Origin: Gemmatimonadota bacterium
GTDB taxonomy: Bacteria > Gemmatimonadota > Gemmatimonadetes > Longimicrobiales > Gaopeijiaceae
Length of the DNA stretch: 64,000 nucleotides
NCBI GenBank assembly: GCA_013002885.1
Contig: JABDLS010000058.1
Coordinates: 62,001 to 126,000 of the forward strand
Direction: 5' to 3'
The notes under the pieces were generated by a model, which was not told the origin of the DNA, did not search any database, and saw nothing but the letters and a program-made list of their open reading frames with translations. The translations under genes were made by a program, and so were the position numbers. Positions 18,950 to 27,650 of the stretch are shown piece after piece. Numbering within the stretch: position 1 is the stretch's first letter; every line of letters begins with the position of its first letter.

Positions 18950-19627
18950 ATGCCGTTCCGGCTTCACCCACCCCGTGACCGCAAGCTCTTCAGGCTGGTC
19001 AAGGAAGCCGAGACGTCCACCATCGTGAAGGGCAGGGTCCTTTATGGACCGGGCGACGGAGCGGATGCCGTCTATCTGGTTCGTCGGGGCTTCATGCGGC
19101 TCGTGCTCCCCGGTATGGAGCGCGGAGCCCGGGAGCGCACCGTCGCGGTGGCCATGCCGTGGGAGCTCTTCGGGGACGAGGCGTTCACGGGGGGACACCG
19201 CCGCTACGGAGCCATTGCCGGGTCACGATGCCAGTTCCAGGCGCTGTCGCCGAAGGCGGTCGTGTCGGGGCTCAAGACGGCCAAGCTGAGCCTCGACGCG
19301 TATCTTCAGGGCCAGGAACAGGAACTCTATCGCCTTCGCCATGCCGCAGGTGGCTCCAACGGCCCCAACGTCGCACAGCGCCTGGCCGAGGTCCTTCTCG
19401 ACCTGGGCGTCCGGTCGGGAGAGCCCGATGGCCGCAGCATCGAGCTCACCGAGCGACTCACGCATCAAGTGCTCGCCGACCTGGCAGGAGCGCATCGGGC
19501 GACGGTCACGACGCTCCTCAACGACTGGCTCTACGACGGCATTCTGGCTTCTACGCCCGACCACCGCTTGACCCTGAAACGGCCCGGAGACCTGTGGGTC
19601 CTCGCCGGGTACGAGATAAGCGAATGA
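18950..19627 (+). CDS. Crp/Fnr-family transcriptional regulator
   Basis: The 225-residue product has an N-terminal cyclic-nucleotide-binding-like beta-roll (about 12-125, with VYLVRRGFMRLVL) and a C-terminal helix-turn-helix (about 150-215; LTHQVLADLAGAHRATVTTLLNDWLYDG). There is no cysteine cluster as in FNR, so it does not look like an Fe-S oxygen sensor; the ligand is unknown. It follows the MFS gene by 3 bp and is probably co-transcribed. A strong 23-bp palindrome 64 bp downstream could be its operator (inference). Confidence 0.88.
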   Translation: MPFRLHPPRDRKLFRLVKEAETSTIVKGRVLYGPGDGADAVYLVRRGFMRLVLPGMERGARERTVAVAMPWELFGDEAFTGGHRRYGAIAGSRCQFQALSPKAVVSGLKTAKLSLDAYLQGQEQELYRLRHAAGGSNGPNVAQRLAEVLLDLGVRSGEPDGRSIELTERLTHQVLADLAGAHRATVTTLLNDWLYDGILASTPDHRLTLKRPGDLWVLAGYEISE

Positions 19628-19690
19628 CGTTGGCGAGGACCGGCTTCGTTGACCGAAATGCCCGTCACGTCTAGCTTTTGGCGCTTTTCA

Positions 19691-19713
19691 CGAACGGCCT
19701 CGGAGGTCGTTCG
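19691..19713. promoter_or_regulatory. 23-bp near-perfect palindrome
   Basis: The sequence cgaacggcctcggaggtcgttcg pairs with its own reverse complement at 10 of 11 positions around a central G, the exception being one G/T pair. It lies between the Crp/Fnr gene and the YfgM-like gene, 24 bp before the latter's start. No T-tract follows, so an operator (perhaps for the neighbouring Crp-type regulator) is more likely than a terminator. Confidence 0.5.
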
Positions 19714-19736
19714 CCCCTCAACGGCAAGACGGCCCC

Positions 19737-20438
19737 ATGGCTCAGAAACACCCCCGGTCCCGGCGCACCAGAAAGCAGTCGACGGATGATGGCGAAGATG
19801 CCTTCATCGCCTCGATACTCGACTTCAGCAACTGGGCCAAGGGCAACCAACAGCTTCTTACCGTAGCGGGCGTCGTGGCGGCGATCCTCGTGGCTGGTGG
19901 GCTCTACTACAACAGCTACCGGTCCCAGCTGACGGATCAGGCCACGGAACAGCTCGAGACCATCTACCAGTCGGTGGCAATCGACGACATCGAGGGCGCG
20001 AAGGTGGATCTCGCGACCTTCCTGGACCGTTTCGGAGGCACACCGTACGAAGCGGAAGCCCGACTGGTTCTCGGCGAACTCTATCTGGAAAGTGGGGAGC
20101 CACAGCAGGCCATGGCCGTGCTCGAGCCTCTGGGTTCGTCGCCTCGGGCCGCCATCGAACTCCAGGGTGCGGGCCTCCTGGCGGCCGCCTATGAGCAGGA
20201 AGAGCGCTGGCAAGAGGCCGAGGAAACGTATCTCGGCATCGCCGACCGCTCGGAACTCGACTTCCAGATCCGCGACGCGCTCGCAGCGGCCGCACGCATC
20301 CGTGCGGATCACCTGGATAATCCCGAGGGCGCCGTTGAGTTGTATGAGGAGGTCCTGGCGCAGCTGGAGGAGAACGCGCCCCAACGTGGAGAGTTCGAGA
20401 TGCGGATTCAGGAGATCCGGAGCAGCCAGAGCAGCTGA
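19737..20438 (+). CDS. YfgM-like TPR protein, membrane-anchored
   Basis: The 233-residue product has a short basic N-terminus, one membrane helix (about residues 42-58, LLTVAGVVAAILVAGGLYY) and a TPR-rich remainder (AEARLVLGELYLESGEPQQAMAVLEPL and similar). This is the layout of YfgM and related TPR_21 proteins, which hold periplasmic chaperone or secretion partners at the inner membrane. The gene ends 64 bp before the dif-like site and converges on rlpA. Confidence 0.8.
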   Translation: MAQKHPRSRRTRKQSTDDGEDAFIASILDFSNWAKGNQQLLTVAGVVAAILVAGGLYYNSYRSQLTDQATEQLETIYQSVAIDDIEGAKVDLATFLDRFGGTPYEAEARLVLGELYLESGEPQQAMAVLEPLGSSPRAAIELQGAGLLAAAYEQEERWQEAEETYLGIADRSELDFQIRDALAAAARIRADHLDNPEGAVELYEEVLAQLEENAPQRGEFEMRIQEIRSSQSS

Positions 20439-20502
20439 TCGGGACGTGATCCGCGTGCTGCCGGAAGGAGCTGCGAAACGGCGTCCACCTCGGGCTGGAT
20501 CA

Positions 20503-20530
20503 ACTTCGTATAATATATATTATGTTAACT
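20503..20530 (+). other. dif: dif-like chromosome dimer resolution site (XerCD target)
   Basis: The 28-bp sequence divides into a XerC-type arm acttcgtataa, a central tatata, and a XerD-type arm ttatgttaact. From memory of published sites, it matches the E. coli dif at 22 of 28 positions (10 of 11 in the XerD arm) and the B. subtilis dif at 25 of 28. It stands out as AT-rich in GC-rich DNA, is intergenic, lies between convergent genes, and marks a switch in gene strand. Only one copy was seen in the window. Confidence 0.9.
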
Positions 20531-20562
20531 CGCTTTTTCCGGGCCTGCCCTAGAAGCCCCTG

Positions 20563-21129
20563 CTATCGGCCCGTCGACCGGTACTGCCACGGCTCCACCG
20601 CTTCCACCCTCACGGCGGCGGTCCCCATCTCCACCATCCCCAGGCGAAGTGCAGCGGCGTAGGAAACGTCGAGGATACGTTCGTCGGGGTCTGCAAAGGG
20701 CCCACGGTCGTTCACGCGCAGGAGCGTGCTCCGACCATTGGCGAGGTTTGTGACGCGCACCCAGGAAGGAAGCGGAAGCGTCCGATGGGCTGCCGAGGGA
20801 GCGTGCATGTCGAAGGGCTCACCGCTGCTCGTACGGCGACCGTGAAATTTCTCCCCGTACCACGAGGCGACGCCCCGCTCGTCGTAGCCTTGGGACGTCT
20901 CGAGGACTCGATAGGTGCGTCCGCTCTGTTCGTACTCCTCCATGTTGCCGTACCGAGCCGGTGCTTCAACCGTTGGGCGCGGACTCGACCCGCCCGAGGC
21001 TGTCGCCTCCGAGCCTCCGGTGGCCGCGCCTGGAGTGCGGCCACGCTCGAGCTCGGCCGCGCCGACCAACGTACAGCCGGCCATGCTCGCCAAGCCCAGG
21101 ATCATCGTCAGCCGTTGAGCCCCTTCCAC
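20563..21129 (-). CDS. rlpA: RlpA-like lipoprotein, septal ring/peptidoglycan-acting
   Basis: The 188-residue product has a signal peptide with lipobox (MAGC) and a double-psi beta-barrel domain carrying the RlpA signatures GVASWYGEKFHGRRTSSGE and VRVNDRGPF-like LLRVNDRGPFAD. RlpA proteins bind or cleave denuded glycan strands of peptidoglycan at the septum. The C-terminal SPOR domain of the E. coli-type protein is absent. The gene overlaps the end of the CYTH gene by 22 bp and is last in the long envelope operon. It is the first gene on the right side of the dif-like site. Confidence 0.9.
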   Translation of the reverse strand: MEGAQRLTMILGLASMAGCTLVGAAELERGRTPGAATGGSEATASGGSSPRPTVEAPARYGNMEEYEQSGRTYRVLETSQGYDERGVASWYGEKFHGRRTSSGEPFDMHAPSAAHRTLPLPSWVRVTNLANGRSTLLRVNDRGPFADPDERILDVSYAAALRLGMVEMGTAAVRVEAVEPWQYRSTGR

Positions 21130-21626
21130 CCCTTCACCTCCTTGTAGACCTTCCTCACCAGCTTTCGCTGCTTCTTCGATGACATCCGCGCCAACTTACC
21201 ACTGACAAACCGGCTGTCATCCGTCACCTCACGCAGAACTTTAACTCCTTCGGGAGGTTCGGGGATCACTTCGCTCTCATGCTCGAGTTCGATCTCGAGG
21301 AGTGCGAGGCCGTCGAGCGCTCCGAGGAAGCGGTCGAGTTCCCAGGGACCGAGCTTGAAGCGGATCTTCTCGATGGTCCGATCTTCGGCCGCCATGAGGA
21401 GAGCCTGGGCCACATCGTCCGGAACGGTCGTCTCGACTTCCTTTCGCCGGACCCCCTTCCCGCTCTTGCACGTCAAGCGCGGGCCCTCGGGCTCGCCGAA
21501 CCGGACACGGACGGACGGTTCGCCGTTGCGCACGTAGCCTTGCCGCAGGTGATATCCCTCCCCGAGGCCCACCCAGACGTGCTCGTCGACCTGCACCAGG
21601 AATCGGCGTTCGATCTCCCAGCCCAT
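21108..21626 (-). CDS. CYTH domain protein, putative triphosphatase
   Basis: The 172-residue product starts EIERRFLV, a variant of the CYTH ExExK motif with Arg at the Lys position. It has further charged strands (RVRFGEPEGPRLTCKSGKG, IEKIRFKLGPWELDRF, LLEIELEHE) forming the expected triphosphate tunnel. Family members hydrolyse tripolyphosphate or organic triphosphates, or make cyclic AMP or thiamine triphosphate products. Here it lies between a methyltransferase gene (3-bp gap) and rlpA in an envelope operon. Its substrate is not evident. Confidence 0.85.
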   Translation of the reverse strand: MGWEIERRFLVQVDEHVWVGLGEGYHLRQGYVRNGEPSVRVRFGEPEGPRLTCKSGKGVRRKEVETTVPDDVAQALLMAAEDRTIEKIRFKLGPWELDRFLGALDGLALLEIELEHESEVIPEPPEGVKVLREVTDDSRFVSGKLARMSSKKQRKLVRKVYKEVKGWKGLNG

Positions 21627-21629
21627 GTC

Positions 21630-22355
21630 TCAGGCCGCCCTCGGCGAGTCGCCGGGCTTTTGCCCGAGAACCGCGATTCTCCGGCGAAGGATGGGGACGA
21701 AGTTCTGGGTCATACGTTCCACGGTCCGAAGCAAAGGAAGGTGTGACTCCGCATAGTAGGCTCGTTCGACCTGAAACCCGGCCTCGGTCATGAGGCGCTT
21801 CATCGTGGACATGGACTTGTAGTCGACGTGACTCACGTCTCGCTGGAGGATGATGTCACGATTCTTGAGGATTTCGAGAATATGGCCTCTATGGGGCGTC
21901 CACGTCACGAATCGTCCGCCGGGCTTGAGCAGCCGGAAGGCCTCTCTCGCCACCCGCTGAGAGTCGTCCGGGTACAGATGCTCGAAGAGGTCGGCGGCCA
22001 AAGCTACGTCGAAGGAGGAGCCTTCCAGCCCCGTCTCACCGGCGTCGGCGCACAGGAAGCGCACGTTCGTCCTGGGTTGGGCTTCGAGTTGCTCCCGGCA
22101 CAGATCGATGGACCGTTCACTGAAGTCGACACCCACGATCTCCCCTACCCTGTCGGCCAGGGCGAAGTCGAAGGTGCCCCACCCACAGCCGAGATCGACG
22201 ACGCGATCGCCTGGCTCAGGCTCGTGAATCTCCAGGACCTTCGCTACCCGGTAGCGCTGGAAGGCACTTTCGTGATCCACGAGATCGGCGCTCTCGAAGT
22301 AGTCGGACGAGTCGTAGAAGTCACGGCCGATGCGACCAGGCGCAGAGTCGGTCAC
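21630..22355 (-). CDS. Class I SAM-dependent methyltransferase
   Basis: The product (241 residues from the GTG at 22355) has the Rossmann SAM-binding motif VVDLGCGWGTFDFAL, an acidic motif II (IVGVDFSE), and later FDVALAADLFEHL and LLKPGGRFVTWTPH. Its substrate is unknown. The track ORF at 22685 adds 110 residues that are antisense-like shadow of the GT2 gene. The GTG overlaps the stop of the GT2 gene as GTGA, which supports the start and translational coupling. The context suggests methylation of a glycan or lipid-linked sugar. Confidence 0.85.
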   Translation of the reverse strand: MTDSAPGRIGRDFYDSSDYFESADLVDHESAFQRYRVAKVLEIHEPEPGDRVVDLGCGWGTFDFALADRVGEIVGVDFSERSIDLCREQLEAQPRTNVRFLCADAGETGLEGSSFDVALAADLFEHLYPDDSQRVAREAFRLLKPGGRFVTWTPHRGHILEILKNRDIILQRDVSHVDYKSMSTMKRLMTEAGFQVERAYYAESHLPLLRTVERMTQNFVPILRRRIAVLGQKPGDSPRAA

Positions 22356-23077
22356 AGGCGTCCGAAGAGGTCCTGGAGCCGAAGCCACCACACGCGCCAC
22401 ACGGCCTCGCGGACAATGCGCTTGGACATCTTCGATGATCCCGTGTCGCGCTCGGTGAAGAGGATAGGTGACTCCACCAGGGTGAAGCCCGCCCGCCAGG
22501 CGCGGTATTTCAGCTCGATCTGGAAGGCGTATCCGTTGGACTGGACGCGGTCGAGGTCCACCGTTTCGAGGACCTCCCTCTTCCAACCGTTGAAGCCGCC
22601 GGTACCGTCTCGGACGGGCATCCGTGTGATGGTGCGCGCGTAAATGCTCCCGAAATAGCTGATCAGGAGGCGTGACATGGGCCAATTGGCCACCGTGACC
22701 CGCCCTTCGACGTACCGGGACCCGATCACGACGTCCGCCTGATCGAAGAGAGCCAGAAGCCGGGGAAGAGCGTCGGGGGGATGCGAGAAGTCGGCGTCCA
22801 TCTCGAAGAGGATGTCGTATCCTGCATCCAGCCCGAAGCGAAAGCCCGCCAGGTAGGCGCGTCCGAGACCTTCTTTTCCCGGTCGATGGAGCACCCTGAC
22901 CCTGGGATCCGCGGCGGCGAGCTCGTCGGCGATCTGGCCGGTACCGTCGGGAGAAGCGTCGTCGACGACGAGCACGTCGATTCGATCGTCCTGTGCGAGC
23001 ACCCGCGGCACGATGCGAGGCAGATTCTCCACCTCGTCGTACGTGGGGATGATGACGAGAATGCGCCGCTCGTTCAT
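22352..23077 (-). CDS. Polyprenol-phosphate mannosyltransferase-like GT2 enzyme
   Basis: The 241-residue product is a GT2 glycosyltransferase of the dolichol/polyprenol-phosphate-mannose synthase group. It has VVDDASPDGTG near residue 36, the EMDADFSHPPDAL motif typical of Dpm1, and VIGSRYVEGG-like GSRYVEGRV. It has no C-terminal membrane helices. It would load a sugar (often mannose) onto polyprenyl phosphate for use by GT-C enzymes at the outer face of the membrane. A GT-C-type YfhO protein is encoded two genes upstream. Its ATG overlaps the flippase-like gene's stop as ATGA. Confidence 0.88.
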   Translation of the reverse strand: MNERRILVIIPTYDEVENLPRIVPRVLAQDDRIDVLVVDDASPDGTGQIADELAAADPRVRVLHRPGKEGLGRAYLAGFRFGLDAGYDILFEMDADFSHPPDALPRLLALFDQADVVIGSRYVEGRVTVANWPMSRLLISYFGSIYARTITRMPVRDGTGGFNGWKREVLETVDLDRVQSNGYAFQIELKYRAWRAGFTLVESPILFTERDTGSSKMSKRIVREAVWRVWWLRLQDLFGRL

Positions 23078-24000
23078 GGGCTCGAGTCGGGTGCGTGCGT
23101 CCGTGTCACATGTCCGGTCCAGAATGCCGCTGCAGGAACGACCTCCACGACCGTGGTCCAGAGGCGGGCGATGACCGCGACGGCACCAGCCGGCCCTGCT
23201 CCCAACTGGGGTGCCATGAGGGCCACCAGGAACCCCTCGCGTACACCGATGCCAGCAGGAGCGAACACCGCAAGGTACCCGAGGACGTACGCGGCGGCGA
23301 AGGCCGACGCCGTCGGGAGCAGCTCAGTCTCGAAGCCCAGGCTTCTCACCATCACCCAGAAAGCCAGAGCGTACGTGGCCCAGTTGGCGAGCCCGAGGAG
23401 GAACCACCCGGCGGCCCTTCCGGGCAGCAGATCCTCGGGCGGGGTCGACCGTGCGAGGCGGAACCAGAGCCCTACCACCCGGTGGAAGACAGGGGGCGCG
23501 AGACTCAACGCCAGGCCCCCAATGAGCACGCCGGGAATGACCCAAGGCCGGGCGCTCTCATCCGTGATGGTCCACAACGACGTGAGGCCGATGAGAGTCG
23601 CCGAGGCGAGCCCGATGCCCTGCCCCAACACAGCCGCTGCGGTGGCGGTGGAAGCCGGAATGCCACGCTCCCTTGAAAGGGCGACCAGGCCCGCGATCTG
23701 CCAGACCTTTCCGGGGACGTAGCGCCCGAGATTGGCAACCATGAAGAGCCGTATGCTGGTTGCTCCAGGCAGTGTTGCCCCACCGAGACCTCGAACGATG
23801 TGGCCCCAGACCAGTCCGGTACCGAAGTACCCGACGAGGAGCAGTATGCAGCTACCTCCGAAAAGGGCCCAGTCCACCGGCCAGCTGGCGATCTCGACAC
23901 CGCGCAACCGGGACGTCGTCAGACCGGCCTGAGCGGCGACGAACCACGTAACAATAATCGTGGCAACAAGTTGAGCTGCCAGCACGAGAATCTTTTTCAG
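23074..24000 (-). CDS. LPG_synthase_TM/flippase-like integral membrane protein
   Basis: The product (308 residues from a CTG at 24000) has about eight hydrophobic helices. It carries the family signature RLFMVANLGRYVPGKVWQI, found in the membrane domain of lysylphosphatidylglycerol synthases and UPF0104 proteins. Stand-alone members are thought to act as lipid or polyprenyl flippases. The track start at 24120 lies inside the YfhO coding end and gives a non-hydrophobic extension. The CTG is preceded by GGAGG with a 7-bp spacer and overlaps the YfhO stop as CTGA, so I take it as the start. The next in-frame GTG (23985) would trim the first helix. Confidence 0.8.
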   Translation of the reverse strand: MKKILVLAAQLVATIIVTWFVAAQAGLTTSRLRGVEIASWPVDWALFGGSCILLLVGYFGTGLVWGHIVRGLGGATLPGATSIRLFMVANLGRYVPGKVWQIAGLVALSRERGIPASTATAAAVLGQGIGLASATLIGLTSLWTITDESARPWVIPGVLIGGLALSLAPPVFHRVVGLWFRLARSTPPEDLLPGRAAGWFLLGLANWATYALAFWVMVRSLGFETELLPTASAFAAAYVLGYLAVFAPAGIGVREGFLVALMAPQLGAGPAGAVAVIARLWTTVVEVVPAAAFWTGHVTRTHAPDSSP

Positions 24001-26519
24001 GTCGCCGCCTCCGAAGTCCGCCGAGCGGCGAAGAGACTCCAGCCTCCCATGGCGGACAGCCCGAGGAGTACCAGCAGTGTCACCCAACGGCTTGCCGCGA
24101 GGAGGTCGGACTCGTACCACATCTCCACTGAGCTGGTCCCCGCTGGAACAGCCACCGCCCGCACGGCGTGGTAGGCGCGAAGCACGTCCGCCGGTTCACC
24201 GTCGACGGATGCCCTCCACGCCGGGAACCAGTTGTCCGCCACCACCAGGAGGGCCGGTCGGTCGCTCACCACCTCGAAAGCGACCATGTCGACCTCCCGC
24301 TCGATCCATCGAACCGACCCCTCGACGGGACCGCCTGAGAGCTCGACGGGCGGCGCCTGGGCCAGGACAGCTTCGACGGAGGGGTCGTGGGCCTCGCTGA
24401 GGATGTAGGCCACCGCCTCGTCATCGCCCTTTACCGTCGCGGCGCCCACCAGACGTGCCCTGGGAAGCCCTTGGTCAGCCAGAAGCGTGTGATACGTCTG
24501 CCCTCCGGCGAGTTGTGTTCGCGAGATGACGGGTCCCTGAGGTGCGGGACCCAACTCGATGTCGGGCCAGAGAATGTAGCGCACGTTGAGGATCTGGCGG
24601 ACGTTGGGATGGAGGAGGTTTTCAGGAAGGCCGGATCCCACCATCCCGATGAGCTCACGGTACCGGGAGAGATCGTTGGGATGATGCCCCGCGGCGAGCT
24701 CGATGCCGTGCATGGCCGGAGTCACGTCCTGTCCCCGTCCGGCCAGGGAGAGGAGGCGATACGGATCGTCGGTGTTCTCACGCTCGAGGATGGCCCTGAT
24801 ATTGGCGTCCGCCGCCGCCCACTGGTGGAAGTCGACGGTCTCGATGAAGGCACGGTCGATGCGAGCCGCGTCCACGGCCACGAGCGCCAGGAGGCCCACC
24901 AATCCCGCGATCGCGGGGATCCGCCTGTCCAGTAGGGCCCACACGAGCCCCGCTGCCGCAGCCGTCAGGAGCAACGCGATGAAGGCCCCCTGAGCGATGT
25001 TGGGAAGGTGCGCCTGTAGGATCTGGAGGCGGCGAGCGTCGATGCTCGAGTAGACCACCGAAGTCCAGAAGGAGGTGAAGGCGCCCGACCCCATGAGCAG
25101 CGCCAGGACGCCGACGACCCCTACCCCACCGAGGGCCACCCGTCGAGCCGTCTGGTGAGGAGTGACCTGGCCTTCGCCCTTCTTCCCCCCTTCCTCGGGC
25201 GGACCCTCGGCGGCCAGGTCGAAGATGCGGTCCACACCCAGCGAGGCCAGGGTGATGGCGCCGAAGCCGAACAGATACATGACCATGTCCGGGGCCCGGA
25301 ACAGCCGGATCCCAGGCAGGACCGCATAGAAGATGCTCCAGATGGGCGAGTGGGCCCCGAGGGCGAACCCCACGGCGAGCAGGCCAAGCACCGCGAAGAA
25401 CCAACGGAGCTGCTTCCGGCGAGCGCCCACAAAAGAGAGCGCGGCGAGGAGGAGGACCACGATCCCCGCGTACGAGTGGTTGTCGCGGGTGAAGTTCCGA
25501 CCCCAATACGTCCCCTCGGCCCACGCCGGTCCCCCGGCAGCGTTTCCGACGAACTCCGGAACGACGAGGGATACCACCTCTTCCGGGTGGAGAGACCACG
25601 AGCTCGACCAGGCCCGCCCGGACTCCCCGGCAGCCTCTCGGGTCGTCTGCACACGCCGTGAGTGCTCGGTGACGTACTCGATGGCGGGAACGAACTGGTA
25701 CGCGGATCCCGCCGCTCCCAGGACCGCTGCGGCCATGAAGAGGCCGAATCGTACGGCGCCCGCCCGGGTGCCGCCGGCCGAAGGCCCCGCAGACGCCGCG
25801 TCCTCGCTGTCCGGCCCATCGGCCGCGCCGACCTCCGTTACGACCTCATCGGTGCCGCGCCCGATCTGAACCGCCCGGAAGATGGCGTAGAGCCCGGCAC
25901 TCCCGAACAGGAAGTAGGCCATCTGGAAGTGGGTGGTGAACATGACCAACGCCACCACCAGGCCGATGGCGGCAAAGGAGCCCGAACTGGGCCGGGCATA
26001 GTGGCGTTCGGTCACCCAGAACAGCAGCGGGGCCAGCGCCGTGACGAAGATCTTCCCGTCGTGGCCGGGATGGACGAATCCGATGAGGAACGGCGCGAGC
26101 AGGTACGCCGTACCGCCCAGGAGGGCCGCTGCCCTGGAGCAGCCGATGGATCGCGTCCAACCGAAGAAGAAGAGTCCGGATGCGAAGACGTGAAGGACCA
26201 GCTTCCAACCCAGCGCCCGATAGGTCTCGGTGAGGAGCAGGAGGAGGACCGACGGAGGATACAGTGAGTCCCCGGCACTCAGCGCTTCGAGGAACGGCGT
26301 TCCACCGAGAATGTGGGGCGCCCATCCCGGGACCCTCCCGAGGCTGGAGAGCGCCTGTGCGTAAAGGTCCCGGGCCACGTAGCCCAGACCCATCGTATCG
26401 CCGCCGAACAACATGCGATCCGTGAGAACGAACTCGCGGAAGAGGAAGGCGGTGAGCACGGCGTACAGAGCCGTGGGTAGCCAGCGTGGGACGTCGGGGG
26501 TGATGGGCTTCTTCGACAC
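23997..26519 (-). CDS. YfhO-family membrane protein (GT-C glycosyltransferase-like)
   Basis: The 840-residue product has about a dozen or more membrane helices and a C-terminal soluble part. The N-terminal FGGDTMGLGYVAR carries an early acidic residue as in GT-C enzymes, and HPGHDGKIFVTAL is typical of YfhO proteins. YfhO members glycosylate surface polymers such as lipoteichoic acid in Firmicutes, using polyprenyl-phosphate sugars; the target here is unknown. The GTG start directly follows the TAG of the GT4 gene. The downstream GT2 enzyme could supply its lipid-linked donor. Confidence 0.85.
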   Translation of the reverse strand: MSKKPITPDVPRWLPTALYAVLTAFLFREFVLTDRMLFGGDTMGLGYVARDLYAQALSSLGRVPGWAPHILGGTPFLEALSAGDSLYPPSVLLLLLTETYRALGWKLVLHVFASGLFFFGWTRSIGCSRAAALLGGTAYLLAPFLIGFVHPGHDGKIFVTALAPLLFWVTERHYARPSSGSFAAIGLVVALVMFTTHFQMAYFLFGSAGLYAIFRAVQIGRGTDEVVTEVGAADGPDSEDAASAGPSAGGTRAGAVRFGLFMAAAVLGAAGSAYQFVPAIEYVTEHSRRVQTTREAAGESGRAWSSSWSLHPEEVVSLVVPEFVGNAAGGPAWAEGTYWGRNFTRDNHSYAGIVVLLLAALSFVGARRKQLRWFFAVLGLLAVGFALGAHSPIWSIFYAVLPGIRLFRAPDMVMYLFGFGAITLASLGVDRIFDLAAEGPPEEGGKKGEGQVTPHQTARRVALGGVGVVGVLALLMGSGAFTSFWTSVVYSSIDARRLQILQAHLPNIAQGAFIALLLTAAAAGLVWALLDRRIPAIAGLVGLLALVAVDAARIDRAFIETVDFHQWAAADANIRAILERENTDDPYRLLSLAGRGQDVTPAMHGIELAAGHHPNDLSRYRELIGMVGSGLPENLLHPNVRQILNVRYILWPDIELGPAPQGPVISRTQLAGGQTYHTLLADQGLPRARLVGAATVKGDDEAVAYILSEAHDPSVEAVLAQAPPVELSGGPVEGSVRWIEREVDMVAFEVVSDRPALLVVADNWFPAWRASVDGEPADVLRAYHAVRAVAVPAGTSSVEMWYESDLLAASRWVTLLVLLGLSAMGGWSLFAARRTSEAAT

Positions 26520-27638
26520 CTAGGCGGACCTGCGGATTCGAATGAGTTCCTCGTAGATCTCGAGATGGCGATCGGCCAGTCGAGTGTTGCTCCACCGTTC
26601 GACGACGAGCCGCCGTGCGCGAGCCCCCAGCTCAGGAAGGTCGCTTCGCGATAGCAGTACCGAAACGCACTGGGCGAGGTCCTCGGGACTCGCCGGTGCG
26701 AAGAGGCCTCCGACGCTCTCGTCGACGATTTCGGGGAGACCGCCCACCCGGGAGGCCGCCACCGGGATCTCGCACGACATGCATTCGAGTGCCGCCACCG
26801 ACGTCGCCTCCATGAGAGACGGGAATACCGCGAGCTCCGCCGAGGACAGGAGCCCCGGCATTTCGTCGTGGGCACGCGCGCCCAGGAATCGAAGGCGATC
26901 GGAGACGCCCAATTCACCGGCCAGGCGCTCGAGCCGATCTCGCTCGGGGCCGTCCCCGACGATGACCGCCTCCACGTCGACCGAGCGGGCGATGAGCGGC
27001 AGAGCCCGCACGAGGTATTCGACGCCGTTCTTCTCGAAGAGCCGCCGTGGCACCACGATCCGCCTCCGCCCCGCGGATGGAGGCCCCAGGGAGGGCGCCA
27101 CGGGCCGGAAGAGCGACGTCTCCACACCGTTCGTCACCGGTTCTACGCTGATGCCGCGCGCGAGCCCTTCCGCCACGTCGGCGATCTCACGGCTTGCGGC
27201 CAGGTTCTTGTCTGTCGAACGGAGCAACCGACCCAGCAGAGTTCGCCAACCGGGCTTCTGAGCGAGCCGGAGGAAGTGTGACGTGTGCCAGGTGGCGACC
27301 AGGGGAACACCCCGAAAGGCCCGAGCGAGCTGCATGGGCATTACCGATTGGAACGCCTGAGCATGAAGGACGTCGGCGCCCAGGGACGCCTTCAATGTCC
27401 TGCGTACGGAGCCCGCTGCGTGACCCGCCCATCCGGCCGTCGACTTGCCTGGGAACCACGTTCTCCAGACGTGGACTCCTTCCCTCACCTCGTAGCGCGG
27501 CACCTCGGGCTTCGAGTGCGACGTGACGACGTCGACACGGTGGCCGCGTTCAGCGAGCGCTCGGCAAAGAAAGCGCACATGGCTCTCCAACCCGCCGACT
27601 TCGGGTGGGTAGTAGACACAGTGCATGACAATCTTCAC
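26520..27638 (-). CDS. Glycosyltransferase family 4
   Basis: The 372-residue product has the two-Rossmann GT-B fold. The N-terminal YYPPEVGGLESHVRFL is a typical GT4 start with the Gly-Gly loop. The C-terminal EKNGVEYLVRAL, VIVGDGPERDRLE and PSLMEATSVAALECMSCEIPVAASRVGGLPEIV form the nucleotide-sugar site, with the EATS Glu in the usual ExxE-type position. It transfers a sugar from a nucleotide donor to a glycan or lipid acceptor in the cytoplasm. It lies 12 bp downstream of the epimerase gene and abuts the YfhO gene. Confidence 0.9.
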   Translation of the reverse strand: MKIVMHCVYYPPEVGGLESHVRFLCRALAERGHRVDVVTSHSKPEVPRYEVREGVHVWRTWFPGKSTAGWAGHAAGSVRRTLKASLGADVLHAQAFQSVMPMQLARAFRGVPLVATWHTSHFLRLAQKPGWRTLLGRLLRSTDKNLAASREIADVAEGLARGISVEPVTNGVETSLFRPVAPSLGPPSAGRRRIVVPRRLFEKNGVEYLVRALPLIARSVDVEAVIVGDGPERDRLERLAGELGVSDRLRFLGARAHDEMPGLLSSAELAVFPSLMEATSVAALECMSCEIPVAASRVGGLPEIVDESVGGLFAPASPEDLAQCVSVLLSRSDLPELGARARRLVVERWSNTRLADRHLEIYEELIRIRRSA

Positions 27639-27650
27639 CGCACCGTTTCC

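Noticed and set aside
20501-20533. loxP-like half site (aacttcgtataat...)
   Set aside because: The left arm resembles loxP at many positions, but the right arm is not its inverted repeat and instead matches the XerD arm of dif.
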